64,000 nt of DNA from NCBI RefSeq assembly GCF_029760955.1, contig NZ_CP121682.1, positions 6,776,501-6,840,500 on the forward strand, written 5' to 3'. Position numbers and translations under genes: made by a program. Positions within the stretch are counted from its first letter, which is position 1. The number at the start of each line of letters is the position of its first letter. Source of the DNA: Streptomyces cathayae. Its GTDB lineage: Bacteria > Actinomycetota > Actinomycetes > Streptomycetales > Streptomycetaceae. Positions 8,503 to 17,557 of this stretch are shown piece after piece. The notes beneath the pieces were generated by a model, which did no database searches, was not told the origin of the DNA, and saw nothing but the letters and a program-made list of their open reading frames with translations.

Positions 8503-9311
8503 GAGCGGATCTCCTGGGTGCAGCACTTGATCCCGCCGCCTGCCTTGTGGAACTCGGACAGGTCGACGGGGACGGGAACGTAGCCGCGGGCGGTGAGCCG
8601 GGCGGCGAGGCCTGTCGCCTCCGGGGAGAGGAACACATGGCGCCCGTCGGAGACGGAGTTCAGGCCGAACGCCATCGCGTCCTCGCGGGTCGCGGTCACC
8701 GCGTCCGGATACAGCCGGGCCAGCACCTCGCGGCTCCCCGGCGAGAACGCCTCCGGGTAGTACGCGATGTTCTCCCCGTCCAGTGCGAACAGGGCCGTGT
8801 CCAGGTGGTAGAAGTACGGATCCACCAGCGTCAGGCTGATCACGGGCACGCCGAAGAACTCCTGCGCCTCCCGATGCGCCTCACGGGTGGTGCGGAACCC
8901 GGTGCCGGCGAGGATCCAGCGCCCGGCGGGAACCAGGTCGCCCTCGCCCTCGCACACCGACTCGGGACGGTGGACGTCGAAGCCCTCCGCCTTGAACCAG
9001 CTCTCGTACGGTACGGACTCGGGGCGCCGCTCGGGCGCCAGGAACAGGGAGCCGAGGACGCGGCCCTCGACGACGACCGCCGCGTTCGCGGCGAACACCA
9101 TGTCGGGCAGACCGGGCACGGGCCGCACGGTCTCCACGGTGTGACCGTGCGCGCGGTAGACGTCGACCAGCGTCCGCCACTGCCGCTGGGCCAGACAGAC
9201 GTCGACGGGGCGGTCGGGACGCATCCAGGGGTTGATCGCGTACCGCACGGCGAAGTGCCCGGGGTCGCAGACGAGATAGCGCCGTGGGGACGGCACACGG
9301 GGAACGGTCAC
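8499..9311 (-). CDS. ddaH: Dimethylarginine dimethylaminohydrolase-type amidinohydrolase
   Basis: 270 residues. Guanidino-modifying fold of the DDAH/arginine deiminase superfamily; likely hydrolyses (methyl)arginine to citrulline or a related product. Active-site features are GEGD (122-125), His169 in YFYHLDT and a Cys263-Cys264 pair at the C-terminus, of which one would be the nucleophile. GTG at 9311 is chosen because GGAGG lies 9 nt upstream and recognisable homology starts there. First gene of a ddaH-rocD operon behind an Lrp-type regulator, so a role in arginine/ornithine breakdown is the natural reading. Ornithine cyclodeaminase-like or deiminase specificity cannot be excluded. Confidence 0.85.
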   Translation of the reverse strand: MTVPRVPSPRRYLVCDPGHFAVRYAINPWMRPDRPVDVCLAQRQWRTLVDVYRAHGHTVETVRPVPGLPDMVFAANAAVVVEGRVLGSLFLAPERRPESVPYESWFKAEGFDVHRPESVCEGEGDLVPAGRWILAGTGFRTTREAHREAQEFFGVPVISLTLVDPYFYHLDTALFALDGENIAYYPEAFSPGSREVLARLYPDAVTATREDAMAFGLNSVSDGRHVFLSPEATGLAARLTARGYVPVPVDLSEFHKAGGGIKCCTQEIRS

Positions 9312-9397
9312 AGAGGGGTTCCTCCGCTTCCACGCGGTGTCATCAGGGGTGAGTCCACGGTAGAAAGCCACCGGGGCGGGCGACAAGGAACAAGAGG

Positions 9398-9427
9398 TGC
9401 GTGTTCACGCAGGAATACTGCGTGTTC
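9398..9427. promoter_or_regulatory. Candidate Lrp operator upstream of ddaH-rocD
   Basis: Overlapping symmetry lies in the gap between the Lrp gene and ddaH: TGCGTG-TT-CACGCA (9398-9411), ACGCAG-GAATA-CTGCGT (9407-9423), and the direct repeat TGCGTGTTC at 9398-9406 and 9419-9427. An AT-rich centre flanked by palindromic arms is typical of Lrp/AsnC sites. Both ddaH and the regulator are transcribed leftward, so this site would control ddaH-rocD. Confidence 0.5.
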
Positions 9428-9455
9428 CCGCCGCTCGACGCACGTCCGCTGCGTC

Positions 9456-9950
9456 CTACCCCGGATCCTGGGGCGCCGGCTGGCTCGCCCCCGCCTCCGG
9501 ACTCTCCGGGATCAGATGGGACAGCACCATCACGCTGATCGTCTTCCGGATGAACGGTTCCGCACGGATCCGCTCCAGCACCTCCTCGAAGTGCTCCACG
9601 TCCCGCGCCCGCAGATGCAGCAGGGCGTCCGCGCCACCGGTCACCGTCATCGCCGCGGCGATCTCCGGGTGGTTGCGCACCACCTCCGCCAGCCGCCGGG
9701 GCGGCGCCGCCCCCTCGCAGTACACCTCGACGTACGCCTCCGTGCGCCACCCCAGCGCCGACGGTCGCACCGTCGCGGTGAAACCGGTGATCACCCCCGT
9801 CTCGCGGAGCCGGTCCACCCGTCGCTTGACCGCCGTGGACGACAGCCCGACGGCCGTGCCGATCTCGGCGAAGGACGAGCGGGCGTTCGCCATCAGAGCG
9901 GTGACGATCTTCCGGTCGAGTTCGTCGAACGGTGCGGGACTGCTGCTCAT
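9456..9950 (-). CDS. Lrp/AsnC-family transcriptional regulator
   Basis: 164 residues. N-terminal helix-turn-helix (LDRKIVTALMANARSSFAEIG, then STAVKRRVDRLRETGVITGF) followed by an AsnC/RAM ligand-binding domain (about 65-145; TGGADALLHLRARDVEHFE). Members bind amino acids and control amino-acid metabolism. Its position immediately upstream of ddaH-rocD and the palindromes in between make it the probable activator or repressor of arginine catabolism. ATG at 9950 chosen; only a weak GGTG lies in front, so translation may be leaderless. Confidence 0.9.
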   Translation of the reverse strand: MSSSPAPFDELDRKIVTALMANARSSFAEIGTAVGLSSTAVKRRVDRLRETGVITGFTATVRPSALGWRTEAYVEVYCEGAAPPRRLAEVVRNHPEIAAAMTVTGGADALLHLRARDVEHFEEVLERIRAEPFIRKTISVMVLSHLIPESPEAGASQPAPQDPG

Positions 9951-10024
9951 ACCGGCACCGTAACGGCAGAACCGGGGCACCATGGAGGGAAACCGAACAC
10001 CAGGACCATGAGGAGGGTGTCGCG

Positions 10025-10201
10025 ATGCCCGGTTCCCACAACGGTTCGAACTCGACGAAGACCATGGGAGTGCTCACCATCGGCGGCCTCGTCGCCGTGA
10101 CGGCCTACACGGTGGCGCTCGGCAGCAACGGATGGCTGTGGTTCGGCTGGGTCGTCCTGGGACTGATCACCCTCGGAATGGTCGCCACGCGCAGCGCCTG
10201 A
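10025..10201 (+). CDS. Small two-helix membrane protein
   Basis: 58 residues: polar N-terminus (about 12 residues) and two hydrophobic segments, VLTIGGLVAVTAYTVAL and WLWFGWVVLGLITLGMVA. AGGAGG lies 8 nt before the ATG, a strong indication that it is real. It ends 21 nt before the convergent stop of the sensor kinase. No function can be assigned. Confidence 0.75.
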   Translation: MPGSHNGSNSTKTMGVLTIGGLVAVTAYTVALGSNGWLWFGWVVLGLITLGMVATRSA

Positions 10202-10222
10202 GCCGCCCGTGGCGTCCGGTGC

Positions 10223-11428
10223 TCACCTCGGCGTGAGCCGCCCCGCCAGATGCACGCCCGGCTGGTACTTCGGCAGCCGGACGGTGACCCGCATGCCCGC
10301 GCCCACCGCGGTCTCGATGACGAGGCCGTAGTCGTCGCCGTAGACCTGGCGGAGCCGGTCGTCGACGTTGGACAGGCCGATGCCGCCCGTGTGGTCGACC
10401 TCGCGGGCGAGAACGCGCCGCAGCAGGCCGGGGTCCATGCCGGCGCCGTCGTCCTCGATCACCACGAGGGCCTCGGCGCCGGCGTCCTGTGCGGTGATCT
10501 GGATGTGGCACTTGTCGGCCTTGCCCTCGAGGCCGTGTTTGACGGCGTTCTCGACGAGCGGTTGCAGGCAGAGGAAGGGCAGCGCGACCGGCAGCACCTC
10601 GGGGGCGATCTGCAGGGTGACGGAGAGGCGGTCGCCGAAGCGGGCGCGGACCAGCGCCAGATAGTGGTCGATGGCGTGGAGCTCGTCGGCGAGGGTGGTG
10701 AAGTCGCCGTGCCGGCGGAACGAGTAACGGGTGAAGTCGGCGAACTCCAGGAGCAGTTCGCGGGCGCGCTCGGGATCGGTGCGGACGAAGGAGGCGATCA
10801 CGGCGAGCGAGTTGAAGATGAAGTGCGGGGAGATCTGGGCCCGCAGCGCCCTGAGTTCGGCCTCGATGAGCCGGGTGCGGGACCGGTCGAGGTCGGCCAG
10901 TTCGAGCTGGACGGAGACCCAGCGGGCCACCTCCCCGGCGGCCCGGACCAGGACCGCGGACTCGCGGGGCGCGCAGGCCACGAGCGCGCCGTGCACCCGG
11001 TCGTCGACGGTGAGCGGGGCGACGACGGCCCACCGCACCGCGCAGTCGGGGGTGTCGCAGCTGAGCGGGAACGCCTCACCGCGGCCGGAGTCGAGGGGAC
11101 CGGCCAGTCGTTCCATGATCTCGGTACGGTGATGGGCGCCGGCGCCGTCCCAGACGAGGACCTGCTCGCGGTCCGTGAGGCACAGGGCGTCGGTGCCGAG
11201 CAGGGAACGCAGCTTGCGGGCGGACCTGCCGGCGGTCTCCTCGGTCAGGCCCGCCCGGAGCGGGGGTGTGGCCAGGGAGGCGGTGTGCAGGGTCTCGAAG
11301 GTGGCGTGTTCGACGGGCGTGCCGAGCCCGGCGAGACTGGCGGGCCGGGCGGTGCGCCGGCCGAGCCAGAAGCCCGCGGCCAGCAGGGGCAGCACGGCGA
11401 CGCACAGGCCCGCCAGGAATCCGCTCAC
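10223..11428 (-). CDS. LytS/YehU-type sensor histidine kinase
   Basis: 401 residues. One N-terminal membrane helix (FLAGLCVAVLPLLAAGFWLG), a GAF-like middle (about 65-190), then the His_kinase domain with the phosphoacceptor in LRAQISPHFIFNSL and HATPase motifs (LCLQPLVENAVKHGLEG, IEDDGAGMD, GGIGLSNVDDRLR). It lacks the 5-7 helix sensor bundle of canonical LytS. GTG at 11428 overlaps the symporter stop (GTGA) and has GGAGG upstream. Its LytTR partner is three genes upstream in the same operon. Confidence 0.9.
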   Translation of the reverse strand: MSGFLAGLCVAVLPLLAAGFWLGRRTARPASLAGLGTPVEHATFETLHTASLATPPLRAGLTEETAGRSARKLRSLLGTDALCLTDREQVLVWDGAGAHHRTEIMERLAGPLDSGRGEAFPLSCDTPDCAVRWAVVAPLTVDDRVHGALVACAPRESAVLVRAAGEVARWVSVQLELADLDRSRTRLIEAELRALRAQISPHFIFNSLAVIASFVRTDPERARELLLEFADFTRYSFRRHGDFTTLADELHAIDHYLALVRARFGDRLSVTLQIAPEVLPVALPFLCLQPLVENAVKHGLEGKADKCHIQITAQDAGAEALVVIEDDGAGMDPGLLRRVLAREVDHTGGIGLSNVDDRLRQVYGDDYGLVIETAVGAGMRVTVRLPKYQPGVHLAGRLTPR

Positions 11429-13137
11429 GTGGACACCTCCGTGCGCAGTTCCTCCGGGAGGTGGAACCGGGCGAGCACCGCCGCCGTGCCGGGCGGCACC
11501 CGGCCAGGGGTGGCCAGGGAGACCAGGACCATGGTGAGGAAGCCCAGCGGCACCGACCACAGGGCGGGCCAGGCGAGCAGCGCGTGCAGCGCGCCCCGGC
11601 CCGGGAAGCCGGCCATGGTCGCGGCGACGGCGGCGAAGGCGGAGCCGCCCCCGACCAGCATGCCGGCCGCCGCCCCGGGCGGGGTGAGCCGGCGCCACCA
11701 GATGCCGAGGACGAGCAGCGGGCAGAACGAGGACGCCGACACGGCGAAGGCGAGCCCGACCGCGTCGGCCACCGGCAGCCCGCCGACCAGGATGCTCGCC
11801 CCGAGCGGGACGGCCATGGCGAGCAGGGTGCCGAGCCGGAAGTGCCGTACGCCGCGTGAGGGCAGGACGTCCTGGGTGATCACGCCGGCCACGGCCATGG
11901 TCAGCCCGGACGCCGTGGACAGGAACGCGGCGAAGGCACCCCCGGCGACCAGCGCGCCGAGCAGGTCGCCGCCCACTCCTCCGATCATGCGGCCGGGCAG
12001 CAGGAGCACGGCGGCGTCCGCGCTGCCGGTGAGGGTGAGGTCGGGGGCGTACAGCCGGCCGAGGGCTCCGTAGACCGGGGGCAGCAGGTAGAAGGCGCCG
12101 ATCAGGCCGAGGACGGCGACGGTGGTGCGGCGGGCGGCGACGCCGTGCGGGCTGGTGTAGTAGCGGACCACCACGTGCGGCAGGCCCATGGTGCCGAGGA
12201 AGGTGGCGAGGATCAGCCCGTACGTGGCGTACAGCGGGCGTTCCTCGCGGGACTCGGCCCGCGAGGGCGACAGGGCGTCGTCGGCGCCCCGTCCGGCGGC
12301 CGGGACCTCGGCTCCCTCGGCGAAGGTCAGCCGGGTGCCGCCGTCGATGCGGTGGGTGCCGGCGGGCAGGCGGAGCTCGGTGCCGGTGTGCTCGCGGCCG
12401 TCGACGGTGCCGTCCACGGTCACGGTCAGCGGCCCGGCGAGCCGCAGGTCGAGGGTGTCGTCGATGCGGACGACACGCTGTTCGCGGAAGGCGGCGGGCT
12501 CGTCGAAGGCGTGGCTGGGCGCCCCGTCGCTCTGCCAGGCGAGGACCAGGAACAGTGCGGGCACGAACAGGGCGGTGAGCTTGAGCCAGTACTGGAAGGC
12601 CTGCACGAAGGTGATGCTGCGCATGCCGCCGGCGGCGACGATGACGGTGACCACGACGGCGACGATCACTCCGCCGAGCCAGCCGGGAGCGCCGGTGAGC
12701 ACGGTCAGGGTGAGTCCCGCGCCCTGGAGCTGGGGCAGCAGGTACAGCCAGCCGACGCCGACGACGAAGGCGCCCGCGAGCCGCCGCACCGTCTGCGAGG
12801 CGAGGCGGGCCTCGGCGAAGTCGGGCAGCGTGTAGGCGCCGGAGCGGCGCAGCGGGGCGGCGACGAACAGCAGCAGGACCAGGTAGCCGGCGGTGTAGCC
12901 GACCGGGTACCAGAGCATGTCCGGGCCCTGGACCAGGACGAGGCCCGCGATGCCCAGGAAGGAGGCGGCGGAGAGGTACTCGCCGCTGATGGCGGCGGCG
13001 TTCAGCCGGGGCCCCACGGTGCGGGAGGCGACGTAGAAGTCGGAGGTGGTGCGGGAGATGCGCAGACCGAAGGCGCCGACGAGGACGGTCGCCAGGACGA
13101 CGAGCGCGACGGCGGGGACGGCGTAACTGGAGTTCAC
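11425..13137 (-). CDS. Sodium:solute symporter (SSS family), monocarboxylate/acetate type
   Basis: 570 residues, about 13 membrane helices. SSS signatures include SEYLS-like GEYLSAASFLGIAG (51-65), GGMRSITFVQAFQYWLK (170-186) and FLGTMGLPHVVVRYYT (313-328). Closest in kind to ActP/MctC acetate-pyruvate permeases. Residues about 202-300 form a hydrophilic Asp/Gly/Thr-rich insert between helices, predicted extracytoplasmic, longer than in E. coli ActP. Third gene of the RR-small membrane protein-SSS-kinase operon; this linkage suggests that the two-component system responds to the transported carboxylate. Confidence 0.88.
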   Translation of the reverse strand: MNSSYAVPAVALVVLATVLVGAFGLRISRTTSDFYVASRTVGPRLNAAAISGEYLSAASFLGIAGLVLVQGPDMLWYPVGYTAGYLVLLLFVAAPLRRSGAYTLPDFAEARLASQTVRRLAGAFVVGVGWLYLLPQLQGAGLTLTVLTGAPGWLGGVIVAVVVTVIVAAGGMRSITFVQAFQYWLKLTALFVPALFLVLAWQSDGAPSHAFDEPAAFREQRVVRIDDTLDLRLAGPLTVTVDGTVDGREHTGTELRLPAGTHRIDGGTRLTFAEGAEVPAAGRGADDALSPSRAESREERPLYATYGLILATFLGTMGLPHVVVRYYTSPHGVAARRTTVAVLGLIGAFYLLPPVYGALGRLYAPDLTLTGSADAAVLLLPGRMIGGVGGDLLGALVAGGAFAAFLSTASGLTMAVAGVITQDVLPSRGVRHFRLGTLLAMAVPLGASILVGGLPVADAVGLAFAVSASSFCPLLVLGIWWRRLTPPGAAAGMLVGGGSAFAAVAATMAGFPGRGALHALLAWPALWSVPLGFLTMVLVSLATPGRVPPGTAAVLARFHLPEELRTEVST

Positions 13138-13162
13138 GGTACCGGCGTTCCGTTCCCCGCCC

Positions 13163-13522
13163 TCAGCGGTCCTCGACGAGCCGCACGAAGTCGCGTTCGT
13201 TGCGTTCGGCGCGGCGCACGTACCAGCGGGCGAGCAGGACCAGCGGGGGGTACAGCCCGAAGCCGAGGACCGCCCACTCCAGCCGCCGGGCGTCCGGGGC
13301 CGCGGCGAAGACCAGCGGGAGCGGGCCGATGAGCAGCATGAGGACCGCGAACACGAGGAGACCGGTGCGCAGCTGGATGCGCATCAGGGAGCGGACATAG
13401 GTGTGGCCGAGGGTGGTCTGCTCGTCGATCTCGGTCCGCGGGCGGTAGTAGCCGAAGGCGCGGCGGGCGCGGCGGGGCGGGCCGGTGACGACCACGCGGC
13501 GTTCGGTCGGGTCCTGGGGCAC
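13163..13522 (-). CDS. Small membrane protein paired with the symporter
   Basis: 119 residues: Arg-rich N-terminus, then two helices (LLVFAVLMLLIGPLPLVFA and LEWAVLGFGLYPPLVLLARWYV) and a charged tail (RRAERNERDFVRLVED). The arrangement resembles the DUF485-like subunits encoded next to acetate/pyruvate SSS permeases. It sits 10 nt after the response-regulator stop and 25 nt before the symporter start. Confidence 0.8.
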   Translation of the reverse strand: MPQDPTERRVVVTGPPRRARRAFGYYRPRTEIDEQTTLGHTYVRSLMRIQLRTGLLVFAVLMLLIGPLPLVFAAAPDARRLEWAVLGFGLYPPLVLLARWYVRRAERNERDFVRLVEDR

Positions 13523-13531
13523 GCCGTCCCC

Positions 13532-14314
13532 CTAGCCCGTGGTCCGGCGCATCAGCAGGTCCCGCAGTTCACGGGTGTGCCGCCGGCTGACCTGGAGCTC
13601 CTCCGAGCCGATCAGGACGCTCACGGTCCCCGCGTCGAGCCGGAGCTCCCCGATGTGGCGCAGGGCCACCAGGTGGCGGCGGTGGATACGGACGAAGCCG
13701 CGCGAGCGCCAGCGTTCCTCCAGGGTGGACAGCGGTATCCGTACGAGGTGGCTGCCGCGGTCGGTGTGCAGCCGGGCGTAGTCGCCCTGGGCCTCCACGT
13801 GCGTGATGTCCTCGACGGCGACGAAGCGGGTCACCCCGCCGAGCTCGACGGCTATGTGGTCCGGGTCGGGCTCGTGCACGGGGATGCGCGGGGCACTGCC
13901 GTGCTGGGCCGCGCGCCGGGCCGCGGCGCGCGGTTCGGCGACGCGGCGCACCGCTTCGGCCAGCCGCTCCTTGCGGACGGGCTTGAGGACGTAGTCGACG
14001 GCCTTGAGATCGAACGCCTGCACGGCGAAGTCCTCGTGGGCGGTGACGAACACGACGAGCGGCGGCCGGGCGAACCCGCCGAGCAGCCGGGCCAGGTCGA
14101 GTCCGTCGAGGCCGGGCATCTGGATGTCGAGGAAGACGACGTCGATGGCCTCGGGCCCGTCGGGCCCGGACTCCAGGGCGCGGTTGATGCGGCGCAGCGC
14201 CTCGGTCGCGTCACCGGCGCCCTCGGCACTGCCGATGCGGGGGTCCGCGTTCAGCAGGTAGAGCAGTTCCTCCAGCGAGGGGCGTTCGTCGTCGACGGCC
14301 AGAGCGCGCAGCAT
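13532..14314 (-). CDS. LytTR-family response regulator
   Basis: 260 residues. Receiver domain (1-120) with acidic pocket DDE at 8-10, phosphoacceptor in VVFLDIQMPGLDG and KPVRKE lysine; then a LytTR DNA-binding domain (about 155-255; HVEAQGDYARLHT, GFVRIHRRHLVAL). Heads the four-gene operon and pairs with the LytS-like kinase. In the upstream DNA, TAGACT (minus strand) lies about 9 nt before the ATG at 14314 with no ribosome-binding site, suggesting a leaderless mRNA. Confidence 0.92.
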   Translation of the reverse strand: MLRALAVDDERPSLEELLYLLNADPRIGSAEGAGDATEALRRINRALESGPDGPEAIDVVFLDIQMPGLDGLDLARLLGGFARPPLVVFVTAHEDFAVQAFDLKAVDYVLKPVRKERLAEAVRRVAEPRAAARRAAQHGSAPRIPVHEPDPDHIAVELGGVTRFVAVEDITHVEAQGDYARLHTDRGSHLVRIPLSTLEERWRSRGFVRIHRRHLVALRHIGELRLDAGTVSVLIGSEELQVSRRHTRELRDLLMRRTTG

Positions 14315-14419
14315 GAGGGTGGAGTCTAGGCGGGAATCCCACGTCTGGACATGTGCCGGCCGTGGGCGTTCCCGCACGATCCGGTGGTGGGGAGCGAGGA
14401 AGGGGGGAGCGGGGAGGGC

Positions 14420-15370
14420 TCAGCTCCCGCGTGTGTGCAGGGAGGCCAGATAGGCGTTGTACGCCTGGAGCTCCTTGTCGCCGTCCCGGTCCGCGGCGCG
14501 GTCGGTGCGCTTGGCGTGCCGCTTCTCCGAGGCGTACCACTGGAAGAGCAGCGCGATCAGCACCAGCACGGACGGGACCTCGCTGAACGCCCAGGCGATA
14601 CCGCCGGCCGCGTTCTGGTCGGAGAGCGCGTCGATGCCGAGCGAGGCCGGCGGGTTCTCGAACGTGCTGACCATCGGCGTGGACGCCATCATCACCGCGA
14701 TGCCGAAGAACGCGTGGAACGGCATGCCCGCGAACAGCTCCAGCATCCGCATCAGGTAGCCCGGCCGGTGCGGACCCGGGTCCACGCCCATGATCGGCCA
14801 GAAGAAGACCAGGCCGACGGCGAGGAAGTGCACCATCATCGCGATGTGTCCCACCTGGGAGCCCATCAGGAAGTCGAACAGCGGGGTGAAGTACAGCCCG
14901 TACAGGCTCGCGATGAACATCGGGATGGTGAACACCGGGTGGGTGACGACCTGGATGTAGCGGCTGTGCAGCAGCATCAGCAGCAGCTCGCGCGGCCCCT
15001 TGCGCCCGCGTCCCGCCGGTGGCAGCGCGCGCAGCGCGAGCGTGATCGGGGCGCCGAGCAGGATCAGGATGGGCGACACCATGCTGATCATCATGTGCTG
15101 CACCATGTGCACGCTGAAGATGACCATGCCGTACTCGTTCAGCTTGGTGCACATCATGAGCATGATGCTCAGCACGCCGAGGACGAACGAGACGGTCCGC
15201 CCCACCGGCCACTTGTCGCCGCGCCGCGTCAGGCGCACCACCGCCCAGCCGTACAGCGCCAGCCCCAACAGGCAGGAGACGAGGAAGAACGGCTCGGTCG
15301 ACCATGCGAGCCCTCGCCCCAGCGTGAACGGCGGCAGATCCATGGTCATGCCGTGCCCGCTGTGATCCAT
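14420..15370 (-). CDS. ctaG: Cytochrome c oxidase assembly protein (CtaG/Caa3_CtaG type)
   Basis: 316 residues, about seven membrane helices. Helps insert copper into cytochrome c oxidase. The N-terminus (MDHSGHGM) and internal HMVQHMMISM, HPVFTIPMF and HFLAVGLVFFWPIMG carry the His/Met residues expected of a copper-handling membrane protein. ATG at 15370 has AGGAG about 7 nt upstream. Stands alone, with no oxidase genes nearby. Confidence 0.9.
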   Translation of the reverse strand: MDHSGHGMTMDLPPFTLGRGLAWSTEPFFLVSCLLGLALYGWAVVRLTRRGDKWPVGRTVSFVLGVLSIMLMMCTKLNEYGMVIFSVHMVQHMMISMVSPILILLGAPITLALRALPPAGRGRKGPRELLLMLLHSRYIQVVTHPVFTIPMFIASLYGLYFTPLFDFLMGSQVGHIAMMVHFLAVGLVFFWPIMGVDPGPHRPGYLMRMLELFAGMPFHAFFGIAVMMASTPMVSTFENPPASLGIDALSDQNAAGGIAWAFSEVPSVLVLIALLFQWYASEKRHAKRTDRAADRDGDKELQAYNAYLASLHTRGS

Positions 15371-15525
15371 CCGCCGGCTCCTGATTCGTGGGGGTTGTGC
15401 GCTGTCTGTCCGCACCAGGGTAGAACCGCCCCCCGCCGCGCCTGCGACCGGGGGCGGTCCTGTCCACGGGTGTCGCGGGAGTCACGGGCCCGGGACGGCA
15501 CGGACACCGCGGGACGCGACGGGTG

Positions 15526-16551
15526 CTACAGGACGAACTCCGCCTCCGCGTAGCGGTCCTCGGGGACCGTCTTCAGCGTCTCGACGGCCTCCGCCAGCGA
15601 CACCGTCACGATGTCCGTTCCGCGCAGCGCCGTCATCATCCCGAACTCCCCGCGGTGCACGGCCTCCACGGCGTGCCAGCCGAAGCGGGTGGCCAGCACC
15701 CTGTCGTACGCCGTCGGCGTCCCGCCGCGCTGGGTGTGCCCGAGGATCACCGGACGCGCCTCCTTGCCGAGCCGCGACTCCAGTTCCACGGAGAGCTGCC
15801 GCGCGATCCCGGCGAACCGCTCATGGCCGTAGACGTCCCTGCCGCCCTCGTCGAAGTCCATGGTCCCGGCCTTCGGCTTGGCGCCCTCCGCGGCGACCAC
15901 GATGGCGAACCGCTTGCCCGCCGAGAACCGCGCGCCGACCGTCGCGGTCAGCTCCTCGATGTCGAAGGGCCGCTCGGGCACCACGATCGCGTGGGCGCCG
16001 GCCGCCATGCCGCAGTGCAGGGCGATCCAGCCGGTGTGCCGGCCCATGACCTCCACGATGAGCACCCGCTGGTGGGACTCGGCGGTCGTCTTCAGCCGGT
16101 CCAGCGCCTCGGTCGCCACCCCGACGGCCGTGTCGAAGCCGAAGGTGACGTCCGTGACCGCGATGTCGTTGTCGATGGTCTTCGGGACGCCCACTATCGG
16201 CAGGCCGTGGTCCGACAGCAGCCGGGCCGCCTTCAGCGTGCCCTCACCGCCGATCGGGATGATCGCGTCGAGGCCGAGTTCCTGGACGTGGCCCCTGGCC
16301 CGCTCCACACCGTCCCGCAGATGCTCGGGACGCACCCGGGAGGAGCCGAGGACGGTGCCGCCGCGGGCGAGGATGCCGCCCACCGCGTCGAGGTCGAGCT
16401 TGAGGTAGTCGCACTCCAGGAGGCCCTTCCAGCCGTCCCGGAAGCCGATGACCTCGTCGCCGTGGTCGACGACCGCGCGGTGCACTACGGAGCGGATGAC
16501 GGCGTTCAGACCGGGGCAGTCTCCGCCGGACGTGAGGACACCAATACGCAT
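15526..16551 (-). CDS. pfkA: 6-phosphofructokinase
   Basis: 341 residues. Phosphorylates fructose 6-phosphate in glycolysis. Visible: GVLTSGGDCPGLNAVIR (nucleotide loop), IPIGGEGTLKAA (Gly where PPi-dependent enzymes have Asp, so ATP use is expected), PKTIDNDI (catalytic aspartate), VEVMGRHTGWIAL and GHTQRGGTPTAYDR. Length matches the Streptomyces enzymes, which have several paralogues; I do not claim which one this is. Single-gene unit. Confidence 0.95.
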   Translation of the reverse strand: MRIGVLTSGGDCPGLNAVIRSVVHRAVVDHGDEVIGFRDGWKGLLECDYLKLDLDAVGGILARGGTVLGSSRVRPEHLRDGVERARGHVQELGLDAIIPIGGEGTLKAARLLSDHGLPIVGVPKTIDNDIAVTDVTFGFDTAVGVATEALDRLKTTAESHQRVLIVEVMGRHTGWIALHCGMAAGAHAIVVPERPFDIEELTATVGARFSAGKRFAIVVAAEGAKPKAGTMDFDEGGRDVYGHERFAGIARQLSVELESRLGKEARPVILGHTQRGGTPTAYDRVLATRFGWHAVEAVHRGEFGMMTALRGTDIVTVSLAEAVETLKTVPEDRYAEAEFVL

Positions 16552-16785
16552 AGCCCGAAACAACCTTCTCGCCGTGGGCCGGGACCGGACCGCGTCGTCC
16601 GGCTCGATCCCCGCCACCCTAGCGGCATCCGGGGGTGGGTCCGCAGCGCGCGTCCGCCTACTGGACGAGCCCGCTCACCTGGGCGGACCAGCCGTCAGAC
16701 GGGCCGGTGACGCCCCTTCGGGCACCCGGTCCGCGCCCGGTGTCCACGGGCTCGCGGACACCGGGCGGACGTCGTGGCGCGGGCC

Positions 16786-17514
16786 CTATCCGGGCTGCTG
16801 CGAGGCCGTGATGCGCTCGTCCCGCAGTGCCTCGTACCAGCGGTCGTCGGTCGGCGGCAGCGCGTTGACGTCGAGCGCCAGCTTCAGCAGCAGGTCCGCG
16901 ATCTGCGGGTTGCGGGCCAGCACCGGACCGTGCATGTACGTGCCGAACACGGTGTCGTTGTAGGCGCCCTCGGTGCCGTCCCCCGTGCCGTTGCCGTTGC
17001 CGAAGCGCACCCGGGCGAGCGGGCGGGCCGTCGGGCCGAGGTGGGTGACGCCCTGGTGGTTCTCGAAGCCGGTCAGCGGCGGCAGGCCGAGCGGCGCGTC
17101 GATGTCCCCCAGCACGTCGCCGACGCACCGGGCGCCCTCGCCGCGCACCGAGACGACGTCGAGCAGGCCGAGACCGGGCTCCCGCTGGCCGAGGTCGTTG
17201 ATGAACTCGTGGCCGAGGATCTGGTAGCCGGCGCACACCGAGAACACGATCGCGCCGTTCTCCACCGCCCGGTGCAGTCCGCCGTCCCGGCGCAGCCGCT
17301 CGGCCGCGAGCCGCTGCGGACGGTCCTCACCGCCGCCGATCAGGTAGATGTCGCCGGAGGTCGGGATCGGCTGGTCGCTGCGCACGTCGAGCCGGGCCAC
17401 GTCGAGGCCGCGCTGCCGGGCACGGCGCTCCACGACGAGCACGTTGCCCTGGTCGCCGTAGGTGCTGAGCAGGTCGGGGTAGATCCACACGATCCGCAGA
17501 CCGTTGTCGCTCAT
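16786..17514 (-). CDS. gatD: GatD: glutamine amidotransferase subunit of lipid II isoglutaminyl synthase
   Basis: 242 residues. Supplies ammonia for amidating the alpha-carboxyl of D-Glu in lipid II, working with MurT. Class I (CobB/CobQ-like) amidotransferase with nucleophile Cys94 in FSVCAGYQILG and His195 in GTYMHGPVLARN. IYPDLLSTYGDQGN at the start is typical of GatD. ATG at 17514 is preceded by AAGGA. It follows murT by 43 nt on the same strand, forming the standard MurT-GatD operon. Confidence 0.93.
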   Translation of the reverse strand: MSDNGLRIVWIYPDLLSTYGDQGNVLVVERRARQRGLDVARLDVRSDQPIPTSGDIYLIGGGEDRPQRLAAERLRRDGGLHRAVENGAIVFSVCAGYQILGHEFINDLGQREPGLGLLDVVSVRGEGARCVGDVLGDIDAPLGLPPLTGFENHQGVTHLGPTARPLARVRFGNGNGTGDGTEGAYNDTVFGTYMHGPVLARNPQIADLLLKLALDVNALPPTDDRWYEALRDERITASQQPG

Positions 17515-17557
17515 GAAGTCACTGTCCTTGTGAGTACGTCGCGATACGTCGCCCGCG

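Noticed and set aside
7103..8638. Upstream extension of the phosphatase frame (to 1352 codons)
   Set aside because: Overlaps rocD on the same strand in another frame and is compositionally non-protein-like; GTG 7102 has a ribosome-binding site.
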